Of a stretch of 64,000 nt of DNA, positions 11,401 to 23,414 are shown piece after piece. This DNA is from Gavia stellata (lineage: Eukaryota; Chordata; Aves; Gaviiformes; Gaviidae): positions 62,001 through 126,000 of the forward strand of contig NW_026776880.1 in NCBI RefSeq assembly GCF_030936135.1. The letters run 5' to 3'. The notes under the pieces are model-generated. The model saw only the letters and a program-made list of their open reading frames with translations, was not told where the DNA came from and did not search any database. Within the stretch, counting starts at the first letter, position 1; every line of letters begins with the position of its first letter. Made by a program: the position numbers and the translations under genes.

Positions 11401-14400
11401 GACACCTGGGGCTTCCAGCAGTGCCTGGCTTGCACTGAGAGCTTCTGCAGGCATCCTTGAGCATGGAGAGCTCCACGCTGCAGGGCCATCAGCGCCGGCG
11501 CTGCCATTGGAATGACCTGCAAATGGCTGTTCCTCGTGTGTGTGTGTGCTGATGTTGGTGGAGACGTCAGTGAATGATGAGGGTTTGCACCCGGGCGTGC
11601 CACCTGGGACTGTGGGTCTGCCTGCGCACCCCACAGGCTGAGCTGTGCCCACAGACACCTTCAGCAAAGCTGCCTTGCAAAGGGAGGGGTCTTCTAGGGA
11701 CAGGACATCCTCCATCCTTAAGTGCTCACAGACAATCAGCAAAACACAGCCACTGCAGCCAGATGGGCCTGGCTAGAGGATCTTTCTGTGGTGTTCTCAT
11801 ACTCTGGCCCTCCAAAGCATGCCCTGCCCATCCAATAGCAGTCTGGGGACCCGCATCCCTTCTGGCAAGGGGACAGGCCGTCTGGCAGTCCCTTTGGTGA
11901 GTGTTTCCAGCTGGGTGCCCAGGAGATGAAGGATGGGCATGGCTGAGCCTTTTGCTGACTTGCTGAGGATCTTCCCTCTGGCTAGAGCCTCCCTCCAACC
12001 AGGGGATCTGTGGGTGTTGCTTTGCTCCAGGGCTCGGGGAGGCTCTGCTTTGGGAGCAGGGCAAAGGAAAGAGCCAGCTTCTCCTCCACATCTGTCGGGC
12101 TGGGCGTGCTGCTGCCAGGGCTGGCATCGAGCACAGCCCTGCTGAAGGGCACGTTCCTCACCATGGCACGCCAGCAGCATTTGGGCCCTGGGGGACCGTG
12201 CAGACAAGCAGTGTCTCTTTCTGCTCCCAGGCTTCCTAGTCCTTCCCAGGGTCTGGGAAGTGGTTCCCGAGCTGGGTCTGGCCATTTTTGTCCTCCTTCA
12301 GGAGGTCAGTGGTCCTGGGAGGTTGGCGCAGGAGCACTGGTGAGGCCATGCCTGAGCCTTGTCGGTCGGGAGCTGAGAGTAACAGGGGTTTTGCCAACTC
12401 TGTCTTACAGGTGGCAGGAGGCCTTTTTGCCTGGGTAACACCGGAGGAAGGAGCTCTTCGAGCCCTGTGTGTGGATATCCTGGGCTCGCTGGACGTCTCT
12501 CTGAGAGGGATGACCAAAGTAAGTCACCCTGTGCCCTGCTGCTGTGGCCACTTCTTGCCTTCAGGACATTTTTCTTCATGCTTCCCCATGCTGTGAACCT
12601 CTTCCCTCACATGTGCTGAAGCACACAAGGCTCAGGGAACCGCAGACTGTCACTTTTGTCTTTGAGCTGAATAGAAATGCTGATGTGGTTAATTGCCCGG
12701 TTCTTCTCTGCAGCTCCTGTGGCCGAGGTTGCTGCAGTACGTAGTGCCAGCCCAGTACAGCGGCATGCTGATCCCACTCTCCCGCTGTCTCCGAGCCCTA
12801 GTTGAGAGACGGGAGAGCGCAGGGTGTGAAGAAGACGAGGAGGAGCCTGACGCCGTGGACTCCCAGGAGCGAGGTAGAAGCTAATGGGTTCAGCCAGGGG
12901 CTTGGCCAGTCTGTGTCTACATGCACCGTGCCAGCCCTCAGCAGAAGCCTGGGAGAACCAAAGGGCGGAGCCAGGCTCTGCTGCTGGGCACGAGGGGCTC
13001 TGCCCTGCATTGCCCCTTGCCCAGCGCAGAGGCCTGCCTCTCCTGCTCGCAGCACTCTCCTGGCGAGCCGGGGCTTGTTCCTGGCCATGCTGGAGCTGCC
13101 TTCGTCCCGTGCTGGGCAGCCCTGGGGATTTCTCCCGGGTCAGCGCCGTGGCAGCACAGCTGCTCTCAGCCCTCAGCCCTGTGCAGGGCATCGGAGGCGC
13201 GATGGGCAGGGCACGGAGGGGGCTTGTTGGCTCACCCAGCCTTTCTTCCTCCCCACAGCCCGGCTGCCGGCTCCCCAGGCCCTGCTGGCTCGACTGCTGG
13301 TGAGTAGTGGGGCCCGGGGGAAAGAGCTTTTCTGGCCAGGGGTGGTGGGGGAGCCCAGGGCAGAGATGCTGTTGAGGCCCGTGCCGGGATCCCCCAAGGA
13401 GGAGGCAGTGTGCCTGAGACTGCCTGGGCCTGTCCGGTATCCCACTCCTTTCTTGGGGCTAGCAGCACCCCGGGTGCAGGAGCGGCATCGAGCTCCCTCC
13501 CTCCCTCCCGGGAAAAACTGCAGCTCTGGTGGCAGGAGTGACCCTTCTCTCCTGCCCTCGCCTAGGTGGTGGCAGCAGCTCCTCACAAGAGCGGCGAACG
13601 TGCAGTCGCTGCCTTGCAGCTGCTGCAGGCCCTGCATGGCAGGATACACCGAGCCTTGGGGGTGGTGTGGACTACCGAGATCCCCCTCCTGCTGCAGTAC
13701 TTGGAAGGTAAAGTGCGGGTGGGGAGGGAGAGGCTGGGGGGAGGGAAGGGGGTCAGGAAAATGCAGCTTCCCAGCGTGACGGAGGAGAATTGTCCCCAGT
13801 TCCCCAGCACTTGCTCTGCAGCCTTTCCCCTTCCAGGGAGCCAAAGCTGAGGCTGGGGGCAGCCGTCCCCCAGTGTCGATTTGGCCCAGGGGATGGATGG
13901 GGCTGTTGATGTCCTTTTGGAGGGCAGGTCTTGGCGGCACCCCCATGTCCTGGCCGGGACGGTGTTTGGGGGAGGGACAGGACTGGTGCTCCTGGAGGGG
14001 GTGCAGCCCCTGGCTTTGGAGAACAAAGTTGCCAGGCCAGGCCAGGTTTGCAGCAGCTGTCCTTGGCAATAGCCTGGGAGAAGAGCTGCAAATCAGTGGC
14101 CCTGACAAATGTTCCTGGGATCCCTCCTGTGTCTTTGGCCTCACAAGGGCTTTGGTGTAGGTGCTTGTAGGCCCTTTCTAGCCTGATGGCCTGGGAATGT
14201 TGGGAGGTCTGACCGCAGAGGAGACCACAGGGCTCGTCTTTGGTGTGAGCTTAAATAGCAGCGAGGGCTTTTGCTTCCTCTTGCTTTCTAGGGAAAACCA
14301 AGAGGTGCCTGGACTCTGCAGAGTGGGAGCATTGTGTGCTCAAGGTACAGCATCCTTGGGGGGTGTCACAAATAGAGGGGGAGAAGAGGGAACAGACAAA

Positions 14401-17400
14401 GTTGTGGGAGGAAGCTCGGGGCTGCCTGTGTAGGCAGCAGGAGGTGGGGGCACCTCCTGAGTGCCCTGTGCCTCCCCCCGCAGTAGGTGCCTGCCCACTC
14501 AGAGGAGCTGCTGTCTGCGCACGTGCCACGGCTGATGGCTAATGCCCTCTATCGCTGTGGCACATGCCTTAGCACTGCCTCCTCCTCTATGTCTGGCATG
14601 CTGGGAGGGTCTCGCCTGAGGTGTTAGGGGAAGAGGGAGGCTGGTGAAAAGAGGGCTGGGTGGGGCAGGGGAAGAGTCTGCCGTTCCCAGTAGCTCCCCC
14701 CAGCAGTGTCCCGGGACATGCGAGCGTAGAAAGCATCCTGGCCAAGGGCAGGGGAACACTCGCTTCCTCTCTGTTCCCCACAGTTCCTGCGAGCGTCGCT
14801 GGAGCCCATCGAGGACAGGGCCTGGACCATGGGCCTGAGCCAGGAGCTGAGCCAGCAGCTGGGCAGCTCTGCCCCCGGCTCCTGGGAGAAGGTGTGTCTC
14901 CTGCCCCGCGCCAGGGCTGGGGCTCTGCCCACGCAGGCGGTTTTCATTGCTTCCCCTTCTCTTGCCCCCAAAATGCGCCTCCCTGGGCTACTCCAGTGGC
15001 TGGCTACCACCAGGGGTGGTCGGGTCTGTCTGGGGCCAGACCTTTCCTGACAGGTCGGGCCGTGACCACATCTCGGACGTGGCCTCTTCTCTTGCAGCTT
15101 TTCCTGTACAAGGCCCTTGGGACAGTGCTGGCAGCTTGTCAGGATCTCAGACACGTCCAAGGGCAGGTGCTGAGGTTCCTGCAGGAGACAAACCCTGTGC
15201 AGCTGTCTGAAGCCCAGGTGAGGTGATGTTCATGTCCTGCGCATCCCCTGCCTGTTCCTGGGGGAGAGGCAGGGCTGCTCCAGACCTCGATTTCCCCCAT
15301 GCTGCCATTTCCCCCTTGCCGCAATGTCCTGCCTGGCCGTTGTTGCTGGCCATGGCCGAGTGCCTGGGCTGGAGCCAACTCCCTGTTTCTCTGTGGTTGC
15401 AGGGAATGATTTCTGTTGTGTCCCACACGGCTGAGAGCCACTTCCATCTGGTCTTGGACACGGTGAACATGTTCTCCAGGGCTTTCACCAGAGGCTGGTT
15501 TTATCAGACTTCCATGGGCTGGAAGGTAAAGGAGCCAGGGTTTCCCTGTTTGGCTTTCCTTTTTTGGCCTTCTTTCACTTCTACACCTGCAGCAGCCAAG
15601 TTGTGGCAGCTGCCTTGAGATAAGCATTCGTGTAAGAGCTAGCCGAGACCTCTGTTTCAGAGGGGACGTCCTGGCATTGGGGCCCCTGAGGTGTCTTTGG
15701 AGAGGAGGGGGTTTGACACCGGGTGGATCAGAGCCACCCAGCTGGGGCAGCTGCAGCGGTTGCTTGCTTGCAGCCATCTTGCCCCTGACTTAACTTCAGC
15801 AGGAGCTGGCGACAAGGGGGTGGGCACGGTGTGACACTCTGACCCTTCCCCAAAGCTGAGGGCCAAGAGCAGGAGCCTGGTGAAGTCTCGCTGGCTCTGC
15901 TCCCCACCTGGGGGCTGTGGGGAAGCCTTTCAGGGCAGGGCAGGGCCCTACAGAGAGAGCGGTGCAGCCTGGCCTGGGGAGGTGAGCAGAGTGGGCTCAT
16001 CTGCACCCCTGACGAGCACGGGCTGCGTGTCTGAGCAGGACCGTGACAGGCTCTGTCAGATACCTTTCCACAGAAAGGTTCCAGGCAGCTCCCCGACCTC
16101 TCAAATCAGTGGTAAAAGAGCCAGCAGTGTGTGCGATGCTGGCTGCCCCTCGTCCCCATCCCCATGCGAGATCCCAAGCTGTGGGATGGGAACAACTTCT
16201 GGCCTTGGAACTCGCAGCTCGAGGAGTGGCTTGGGGAGCTGCTGGGAGGTGCCCAGGGAAACAAGGAGCTGGTGAGGGTGCGGGGCAGGGCCTGCCGCAG
16301 GAGCCTGCCAGAGTCCCGGGGCTGACCTCTCAGGGCATCTCTGTTGACACAGGTCCAGCAGTGGCAGAAGATGGAGAGCGCCCAGGCCATTCGTGCTGCT
16401 CTGATGCGCACCTACAGCGGCATTGCACTGCGTGCCCCCAAGGAGCAGCTGCTCACCCGCGTGGATAAAGAAATCGTGGGCAACATCCTGCGGCTCTCCA
16501 GAGCTAAACAGAGGGTAGGAGCATGGGGCACACAGGGCAGGGATGCCTGGGTGTCCCAGCTCCAGCCCCTTGGGGCTGGGGTGCACTGAGGTGGACAGTC
16601 CCTTTCTAAAGATCTCCCAAGGAAGGGTTTGTCCTCAACATCCAGATCCAGCCCCCCATGGGTTTCCCCTGCCCATGCTCTTCTTCCACCTCTCAGCCCT
16701 TCAAAGAGTTGAAGGGGTGCTTTGCTCTCTTTGGCCTCAGGACTTGCAGCTCAAGCTCGCCCTGGTGCAGAGCATCACCGAGGTCAGCTGTGCCATCCAG
16801 GCTGTGGGCAACTGCGGCAGCTTTGAGCTGTCCTTAAAGCAGGAGGCAACGTGGACCTTGCTGGTGAGTGCCTGTAGCCGGGGCGGTCGCACGGGGGAGT
16901 TTTGGGCTGTGCCATCGGACTCCTTACCCCAGAGGCACGATGGTCTCTGGGCTTCACGTGAGCTCCTGGAGCTGTGTCCGGAGCTGGTGGGGCTCTTGAG
17001 TGCTGGTGCTGGGTGGCTGTGGTTGGGGAGCAGGGGCCCTCCTGCGGTGCCTTTGGGGATGTGTGGGGGTGACGGGGCAGTGTCTGCCCAGGCCTGGCAG
17101 CAGAACGTGTCCCCAGGGGAGGCGGGAGGGCCGTCCCGTGCCCCTGCCAACTCTGTGCTTCTCTCTCTGGGACTTGCAGGACTGGATCAAGGGGGAGCCC
17201 TGGGACTCCCTGGTGTATGGAGTGTTCCAGGCCCTGGAGGAGTTGAGGTGAGATCTGTTCCCCGGGCTGTGGGGACTCCCAGTGTGCCCCATCCCAGCTG
17301 GCTGGGGCAGCCCCAGTGGCCTTGAGCATGGGGCCGGGAGCTGCTGGGGCTGTGGAGTGGGAGGGTGTCCCCCATGTCGGGTGTCTCCCACAGGAAGGGA

Positions 17401-20400
17401 GCCCCCGGGATTCCTTAACCTGGGGGCAGGGGTTTGCCTGCTGCCTGGGAGGAGGCAGGAATTGCTGGCGCTGAAGGCAGTGCTCGCTGGCATGGGCGGG
17501 GGTGTTGGATTTGGGGCCCTCGATTAGGAGGAACCCAGGTGTGGTTTGAGCCACTCTGGAGATAGTAAATCTCCTTTGTGTTTTCTCTTCCTTTTTCCTC
17601 TGGCCAGCAAGCTGAGGCCACCTCTGAGGCGGGAGGAAAATCACAAGCTGCTGGCAGTGTGCTGCCAGACTGTCTTGTCCTGTCCTTCCAAGGAGCGGAT
17701 GAAAAAGGGCAGGAAGACAGTGAGGGCAGCTGTGAACATGCAGGTACCCGCTGGCCAGTGCCTGCCCACCCCTGGGTCAGGATCCCACCTCAGTGCACCC
17801 CGGCAGCCCCCATGATGCAGAACCTCAGCTCTGCTTTCCTGCTTTCAGCTCCTGCACAGGAGATGTGTGGAAGATCTGGGCCATCTCCTAGAAACCTTTC
17901 TGGAGGCAGAGGTGACCTCTGCCTGCTTTGATGACGTGGTCCATGTGAGTAGCCGTGCGGCAAGAGGGAAAGTGTTGCAGGGGCAGAGAGTGGAGGCCTT
18001 AGAGGGTGTTAGGAGGTGGATACCTTTCCTGCGGGAACGTGGGGCTTTGGCTCCTTGCTCTGAGGCTGTGCATCTGGCCGGGGCCAGGGGCTGAGCTGGG
18101 GGACGGGAGCGCCCGGCCACTGCAGCCTCAGGCCAGGCAGAGCAGTGGGCCCTGTTGGAGGGAAAGCCCAGAGCCAGCCCTGAGCTGGCTGAGAGCAGCC
18201 TGGAGGAAGGCTGGAGTGGGGAGATGCTGGCAGGGTAGCAACAGCAGGCTCAGGGCAGAGGCGGCTGGAGGGAGCGAGGCAGTGGAGGCAGCAGTGCCAG
18301 TGCTCGGTGGGGCACTGGGAAGGGGCCAGAGAAGGAGGGAGTTGGAGAGGGATCTCCGGGAGAGAAAGATGCCTGTTGTGAGAGAGATGCACCCTGCCTC
18401 AGGTCCTGAAGGGCTGGCTCACCTCAGCCAAAGAATGGGAGCGGGAGAGAGCCCTGCAGGTTTGTGCCCATGTGCTGGGAGCTTGCAAGGAGCGATTCGA
18501 GCTCATGGTGAGTAGAGCCCCCTCGCGTGCCCTGGCGCCCTTTTCCCACCATTCATGGCCCCAGAAGGGAACCCTGCCCAACTGGGTGCTGGGTTTTGGG
18601 GCTCCAGGGATTACGGGGCAGCCCTTCTGCCTGCCCCTCTGCCCGGTCGCTGCTCAGGGAGCAGGATGGGCGATAGAAGCGAGCGGGTGCTGGGGCTGCC
18701 TGCGACCCTTTTCCTGCTGCTCTCCCCTGCAGAGAGGACGTCCTTGCAAGCGGTTCGGCTCCCTGGTGGGATTGCTGGCAACTCTGACCAGCGACTGCCT
18801 GGCCACGTCCCGCCAGAGGGCATGGGTCTGCCTTGGCTACCTTCTCCAAATGCAAGGTAAGGAGAGTGGGCGCTTCCCAGCCTTGCTCAGCCTGATCCTC
18901 CCTCCCTTCCCGGCCTGGCACCACTGGGATCCTGCAGGGCCAGGCCCTGTCCCCAGGAGGGAAGCGGGAGGCAACGTGCTTGGCTGGTTTTGTGCCCCCA
19001 CCCTGTTAGCCCTCTGCCTCCCTGGACATGTCAGGAAGGATCCCTGGGAGAGGGTCGCTGAGTCCCACCTCCGCAGCGCATGTGTGCGGTTGGTCAGGGC
19101 CATCCCCCACTGCTGTCTGAGAGCAGGACATTGCCACCAATGCTGGGGACTGTCCCCCTCCATGTCTGCCCCCCTCCATGTTCCAGGAGAGACAGAGGGT
19201 GGTCAGACAACTCGCTCGGATGAGGCCCCTGACATTCCAGAGGGTGCCTTCCCCCTTGCTCCCTGCCTTGAGCCTGGAGAGACAGGCAGCTCCCCAGGCA
19301 AACTATCCAAACTCATCGCCGCCAGGGAAGAACTCTCCTGCTGAGCACAAGAGAGGAAACCAATTTGCTGCCCAGAGCAAACTGGGCAGGGAAGAGGGAT
19401 CTGAACTGCAGGCCCGGGGCGTGCCGCAAAGGGTTGTGTTTGAACCGTTTCCTCTTCAGGCAGCAGGGTCTGCCTGTGCTGAGGCAGTCACGGGGAGGTT
19501 TCCTGCCTCCCAGAGACAATGGTGGCCTGTGTGGGAACAGGGGACACAGCTGCTGGGATCAGAGGCCAGTAGCTGCTGAAACCCTGAAGCCCCAACAAAT
19601 GGTTCGAGGAGGAAGAGGGCTCTTTCCAGCCCGGGATTTGTCAGCCATTTATCGGGCTCAGGAAATCCTGCTGCACCGAGTTCAGGAGGGCCCTGGGTTT
19701 CCCTGTGGCTTTCACTGCCACCCCCTGGGTTCTCCTTTAGCAGTATCTAGGGCCAGAGGTTGCCTTTCTGTGGGCGTGACTCCCCTTTTCTTCTGGTGTT
19801 TGTTCCAGCCAGGACCATGGAGGTGGTGCCTCAGGCAGATGAGATCAGGTGCCTTGGTGAGGAGCTGAACAGCCCAGACACCGTGCAGACCTGCGCCAAA
19901 ATAGCAAAGGTAACTGGCCCCAAAAGAGCGGGGTGGGGGCCCAGCTCCTGGGCTCCTGCACATCTCCCTGCTCCCCTCCAGCATCCCTCGCTGTGTCCAG
20001 AGCAAGCTGTCCAGGATGGCTGTTGTTAGCAAGTAGCAGGAGGCTTTGAGACAAGACTGTCCTTCAGGCATGCTGGAGCAGATACCGTATATGTGTGCGT
20101 GTGTGATTGCTCTTGTCAGAATACAAATTTGGTACATAATAAGCAAACAACATGGGGGGCGACACTTCCCAATCGGGTAGCTGCATCAGATGTAAACAGC
20201 ACTGTATGCATAGCAGGAGGAAAAAGTGATTGCCCCCTGCACGACTGCCGAACTAACAGTTCTGTCAAGTTTCCTTTCCATTCTGAATTGCTGGAGCAGA
20301 GCTGTGACGTGGTCTCTCTTGTTCCTGACTTCTCTCCAGGCTGTTTGCAAGTGCATCCCTCCAGCGCAGGCTACGGACTTTCTGACTGCGGTCCTGCCCA

Positions 20401-23400
20401 GCTTGCTGCACGTCACACCCACGTGTGTGAAGCCACTATGGAAGTGGGTGTTCATCTTCCTGGTGGAATGCAGGAAGGAAATAGTCCAGGAGGTAAAGGC
20501 GACCTTTTTCCCATTCGACTTTGTCTTTGCTCCTGTTGGCTGTTTAACGACACCCTGTGCAGTTGGCACAGGCTCAAGAAATGCCACCTGTGTGTCGAGC
20601 CAAGGGGCTGCTGAAGGAGTCAGGTGCCCTTGCAGAGGCCCTGCAAGGCGACTTCAGGGTCTCAAAGAGCGTGTTTGGTTTTGCTCTTGCATCACTACAC
20701 ACATGTGGGGAGAGTTCTTCAAGCGTTGGGTGTGAAACGTGCCCGTGTCCTCTGTGTGCACAAGGGCACGCAGCTGCTCGTACGGTTGGGCCCAGGCACA
20801 TGCAGTGACTGAGTCTGTGCGTGTGAGCGCGTGCATGTGTGCGTACGTGTGCACAGTTGCCAAGAGCACACCCAGCTCCAGACGTGAGCCAGGGCCAGGC
20901 AGGGTGGAAGGGGTGAGGTTTCAAGCTAGGTCTGGACTCTGTGTCACGGGAGCAGGCACTGCTCCTGTGCTGAATGACTGTGTCTGGGCCCCGCAGGAGG
21001 GGGTAAAGGATGCACCGAGCCCTTCTTTCTCCTCCATTTCCATTCAGGTGCCAAAAATCCTGAAGACCCTTTGCACCTACATGCGGCAGAGCACCCACAG
21101 GCCCTTCCTGCTGTGGGCCGTGTTTCTCCTCGCCCACTTTCACCAGGAGCCCGTCATCAGCAGTCTCCTCCGGAAAGGTCTGCCCATGGACAGGTACGTG
21201 CACCAGCCACTTCCCCACTGTAGTCAAACAGAGACCCCACAGCTTGCGTGCACTGGGGTGGCCCAGTTAAGAAGCAGGTCTTTTTTCTGCCTGAGCTGTC
21301 TTGAGTGTTGCAAGACTGCGTGCTTGTGTCTCTGCCGTGACTGGGGCGTTGTAAGCCCCATTGCAGAGGAGGAGAAGGTTTGAGGGCACTGCAGGACTGC
21401 GAAGATACGGGCTCAGGGGTGAACATCTGTTCCCTTGCAGTGACACGGTGGAGCTGTGGAGGAGCCTGGGGAGAAGCACCATTGGGATTCAGGTCCTGAG
21501 GTGCTTAGTGGAGAAACTAAACAGAGCACGAAACAACTGCCTGGGGACCAACTCCTCCGCTTGTGAGTGGCACAACCATGAGACTGCTCTGGAGACTTTG
21601 ATGGTACGTTCAATGGCAGACACGTTTCTGTAGCTTTGCATCTGCTTTGTAACTCCTGCTTCGGAAAAGGGGGAGTCAGGTGCCCTTTGCAGATGCCCCT
21701 GGAGACTCCCAGGGCGCTGTGCTGGGCCGGCCTCAAGCAGTGTGGGGAGCTGGGACAGTGTTGTGCTCCTGAGCCACAAGGCTGTCGCAGAAGTGACAAT
21801 TGCGGACAGTAACCCCCCTGCCCCAGGCAGGCAGGGGAACCAGGCTGGTGGGAAAAGGCCTTGCCTGAAGAGGGGCTTCTTGGTCACGTTTCTCTGCAGA
21901 TCACCCGTGCCATCTCCGAAGTGGTGCTTGCCCTGAGGAGCACGGAGGAGCTCAGGCAGCTGCTTCCCCACCTCCTTCCCAGCCTCCTGAGGTGGGCCAG
22001 TGAAACCCTGGGCGAGGAGAGGCTGCTTTCCCCCCTGGGAGAAGGCGGAAGACAACTGTTCCTCAAGGGCCAGGTGCTTGAGGAGAAGCCGTGCAGGTAA
22101 GGAGCCGAAGGGGCAGATGGAGGGGCTGGCTTCGGTTCCCCTCGCCAAGGCACGTGCCTTTGTGGGGTTGAGGGAGGGCTTTGCCTGCCCCGCTTCCTAG
22201 ATGAGCAAACTGCTCGTCGTGGTTGGGTTTACTTCTGCTCCTTCATGGGGAAACTCCAGCTCCCAGGCAGGAAGGTCTGAGGCAGCTCGTGCTGTGGACG
22301 GCTGTCATCTTGCCTTCTGCATACCCTTGCATGCACGATAGCTTTGCACTCCCTCAGCGGACCCCCACCGGGGGGGAGCGTGACTCTTGCGGGCAATGGC
22401 ATCATTCTTCACAAAATGCTGGTGGGAAGAGGTATTAGGTGTTGCCTTGGTTCTCTAGCATGGAGTCAGTCCAGGGGCGTGGAGTTTCTTCTGCTTCAGT
22501 GGGTTTGGGGCATGATGAAAATGCCAGTGTCGTTAGCTGCAGTCTACGAAGCATCATTCCCGGGGTATTTAGCTCTGCTAAAGAGAAATCTTCCCCTAAA
22601 CTGCAGTGATTTGATCTTTCTTTGGTTTTGTGGTGCTGCTGCTGTTTTGATTTTTTTCTTGTTTTGTTTGCCTGTGTTTTGACTGGGTTTGTGTTTTGTT
22701 TCTTTTGCCAGGGTTTTCCTTATGGCTTTAGAGTTGGTGCTAGGCAAATGCATGGCAGAGAAGTGGATGCGGCTGCTCATGAATCGGGCAGCGTGGGCTC
22801 TCCTTGAAGACCCCCTGACCCATTCTGATGGGGTGCGTCTCCTGACCAGGTAAGAGTCGCAGGGATGCACATGGCTGCCTCCTGCGGGGCTGTGCCCAGG
22901 GAAATGCCTGCAGGACCCTTCCAGCATGCCTGGGAAGCCGTCCTGAGCTGAAGAATAGTATCTGCATTGGTGTACATGAATTTTGGCAACCTGGCCTTCC
23001 TGGGTAACTGTGTGTCCCTCGCTTGTGCTCCCTTGCACAGCGTCCTGGTCCATGCTGGGCTTCTATCACCCTGTCTGAAGCAGACCCTCTTCCCATGGCT
23101 GGATTCCTGCTCAGTTAAGCTGCGGGTGACAGCTACAGCCTTCTTTGCTGAGGTAAGGCAGGGGGTGGGGAAGGAAGGGTTCAGAGGGTTTTAGTGAGAT
23201 CCGGCTCCTTGGGACGTCTGTTTTTGTGGGAAGATCCCTGGAGCGGAGCAGACAGGGGAGCGCCTGGCCAGGACCAGGTCCCCACAGCACTGCCTGTGTC
23301 CTTCCAGCTCTCTTGGGACTGCAGCACAACAAGGACCCGCGAGTGAAGCAGGCACTAGAGGAGTCTCTGCACGATACCTGTCCCCAGCCAGCACCAAGGA

Positions 23401-23405
23401 GTTAA
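5158..23405 (+). CDS. maestro heat-like repeat (MROH) family protein, ~35 exons
   Basis: This HEAT-repeat gene is traced exon by exon. Exons: 5158-5443 (tentative), 5954-6093, 6792-6914, 7443-7608, 8011-8109, 8600-8751, 9141-9284, 9831-9872, 10077-10146, 10258-10371, 10851-10924, 11266-11385, 12411-12518, 12714-12873, 13259-13299, 13566-13707, 14292-14344, 14784-14891, 15098-15217, 15403-15525, 16353-16514, 16741-16863, 17180-17247, 17608-17743, 17849-17944, 18403-18507, 18733-18856, 19809-19909, 20340-20492, 21048-21193, 21441-21603, 21900-22096, 22712-22849, 23041-23152, 23325-23405. All have AG/GT borders and every phase joins, giving about 1,429 codons without a stop. MROH proteins run about 1,500-1,700 residues, so this is a somewhat short member. 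Family hallmarks include AASDVLVALARSRFHFVM and WDVVGHIFSEFSRTSG. Which MROH paralogue it is cannot be told from sequence alone. The molecular function of the family is largely unknown. Confidence 0.85.
5954..9284 (+). CDS. MROH gene, N-terminal HEAT exons
   Basis: Six exons encode the N-terminal helical repeats. The 6792 exon (41 codons, phase 0) reads GDRVETYRELESFLQGDDG. The 7443 exon carries the strongly conserved MROH block with DVLVALARSRFHFVMSELQ and DEIVLLTLGKMARSY. The 8011 exon gives the small hydrophobic ALRCIPFVGMTLLALRAML helix. The 8600 exon ends in an acidic EEEE stretch. The 9141 exon is 48 codons. The order and amphipathic helix pairs match the start of MROH1/MROH2-type proteins. 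The borders of the 5954 exon are the least certain, because a second AG just inside it (5979) also keeps frame. Confidence 0.82.
9831..15525 (+). CDS. MROH gene, central HEAT exons
   Basis: Thirteen exons are included. The 9831 (14 codons) and 10077 (70 bases) exons are short and weakly conserved. The usual MROH exons at this place are longer, so this part may be shortened or mis-modelled. From 10258 conservation is strong: CPEETGMFLHSPESGG, then KLPQVMEAMGSVCNDP, then WDVVGHIFSEFSRTSG (11266), then GGLFAWVTPEEGALRALC (12411). The 12714 exon ends in an acidic linker (EEDEEEPDAVDSQE) typical of the family's mid-protein hinge. The 15403 exon carries MISVVSHTAESHFHLVLDTV. A 900-base intron (11386-12410) and a 430-base intron before 14784 contain no further convincing exon. 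Confidence 0.8.
16353..19909 (+). CDS. MROH gene, second HEAT block
   Basis: Eight exons are included. The 16353 exon (54 codons) reads RAALMRTYSGIALRAPKEQ and VGNILRLSRAK. The 16741 exon reads LQLKLALVQSITEVSCAIQ, a well-conserved family block. The 18403 exon contains WLTSAKEWERERALQVCAH, another hallmark. The 18733 exon (RFGSLVGLLATLTSD) joins in phase to 19809 (MEVVPQADEIRCLGEELN). An exon-like block at about 19187 could also be spliced from 18856 but runs into a stop, so it was left out. The longest introns here hold no mobile element that I can identify. Confidence 0.82.
20340..23405 (+). CDS. MROH gene, C-terminal maestro-like exons and stop
   Basis: Seven exons close the protein: KWVFIFLVECRKEIVQE (20340), TLCTYMRQSTHRPFLLWAVF (21048), then 21441 and 21900 (ITRAISEVVLALRSTEEL), 22712 (ALELVLGKCMAEKW), 23041 (SCSVKLRVTATAFFAE) and the last exon. 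For the last exon two acceptors compete. AG at 23308 would end the frame after 12 codons. AG at 23324 gives HNKDPRVKQALEESLHD, which looks like a genuine HEAT terminus, and stops at TAA 23403-23405. I prefer the second. Known family members often have further repeats after the FFAE-type block, so this terminus is short. Confidence 0.8.
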
Positions 23406-23408
23406 TTA

Positions 23409-23414
23409 AATAAA
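23409..23414 (+). terminator. polyadenylation signal of the MROH gene
   Basis: AATAAA lies four bases after the MROH stop codon, so the 3' UTR would be only a few tens of bases. A G/T-rich stretch with CCTAAAGGGCAG follows. Confidence 0.75.

Noticed and set aside
14485-14615. Candidate MROH exon beginning after a CCCCGCAG acceptor near 14483
   Set aside because: It has no good donor, its peptide shows no family resemblance, and the flanking exons already join in phase without it.
19187-19342. Exon-like block (GETEGGQTTRSDEAPDIPEG) that could splice from the MROH donor at 18856
   Set aside because: It runs into a stop, and skipping it to 19809 restores a perfectly phased, family-typical continuation. 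A premature-stop isoform is possible but unsupported.
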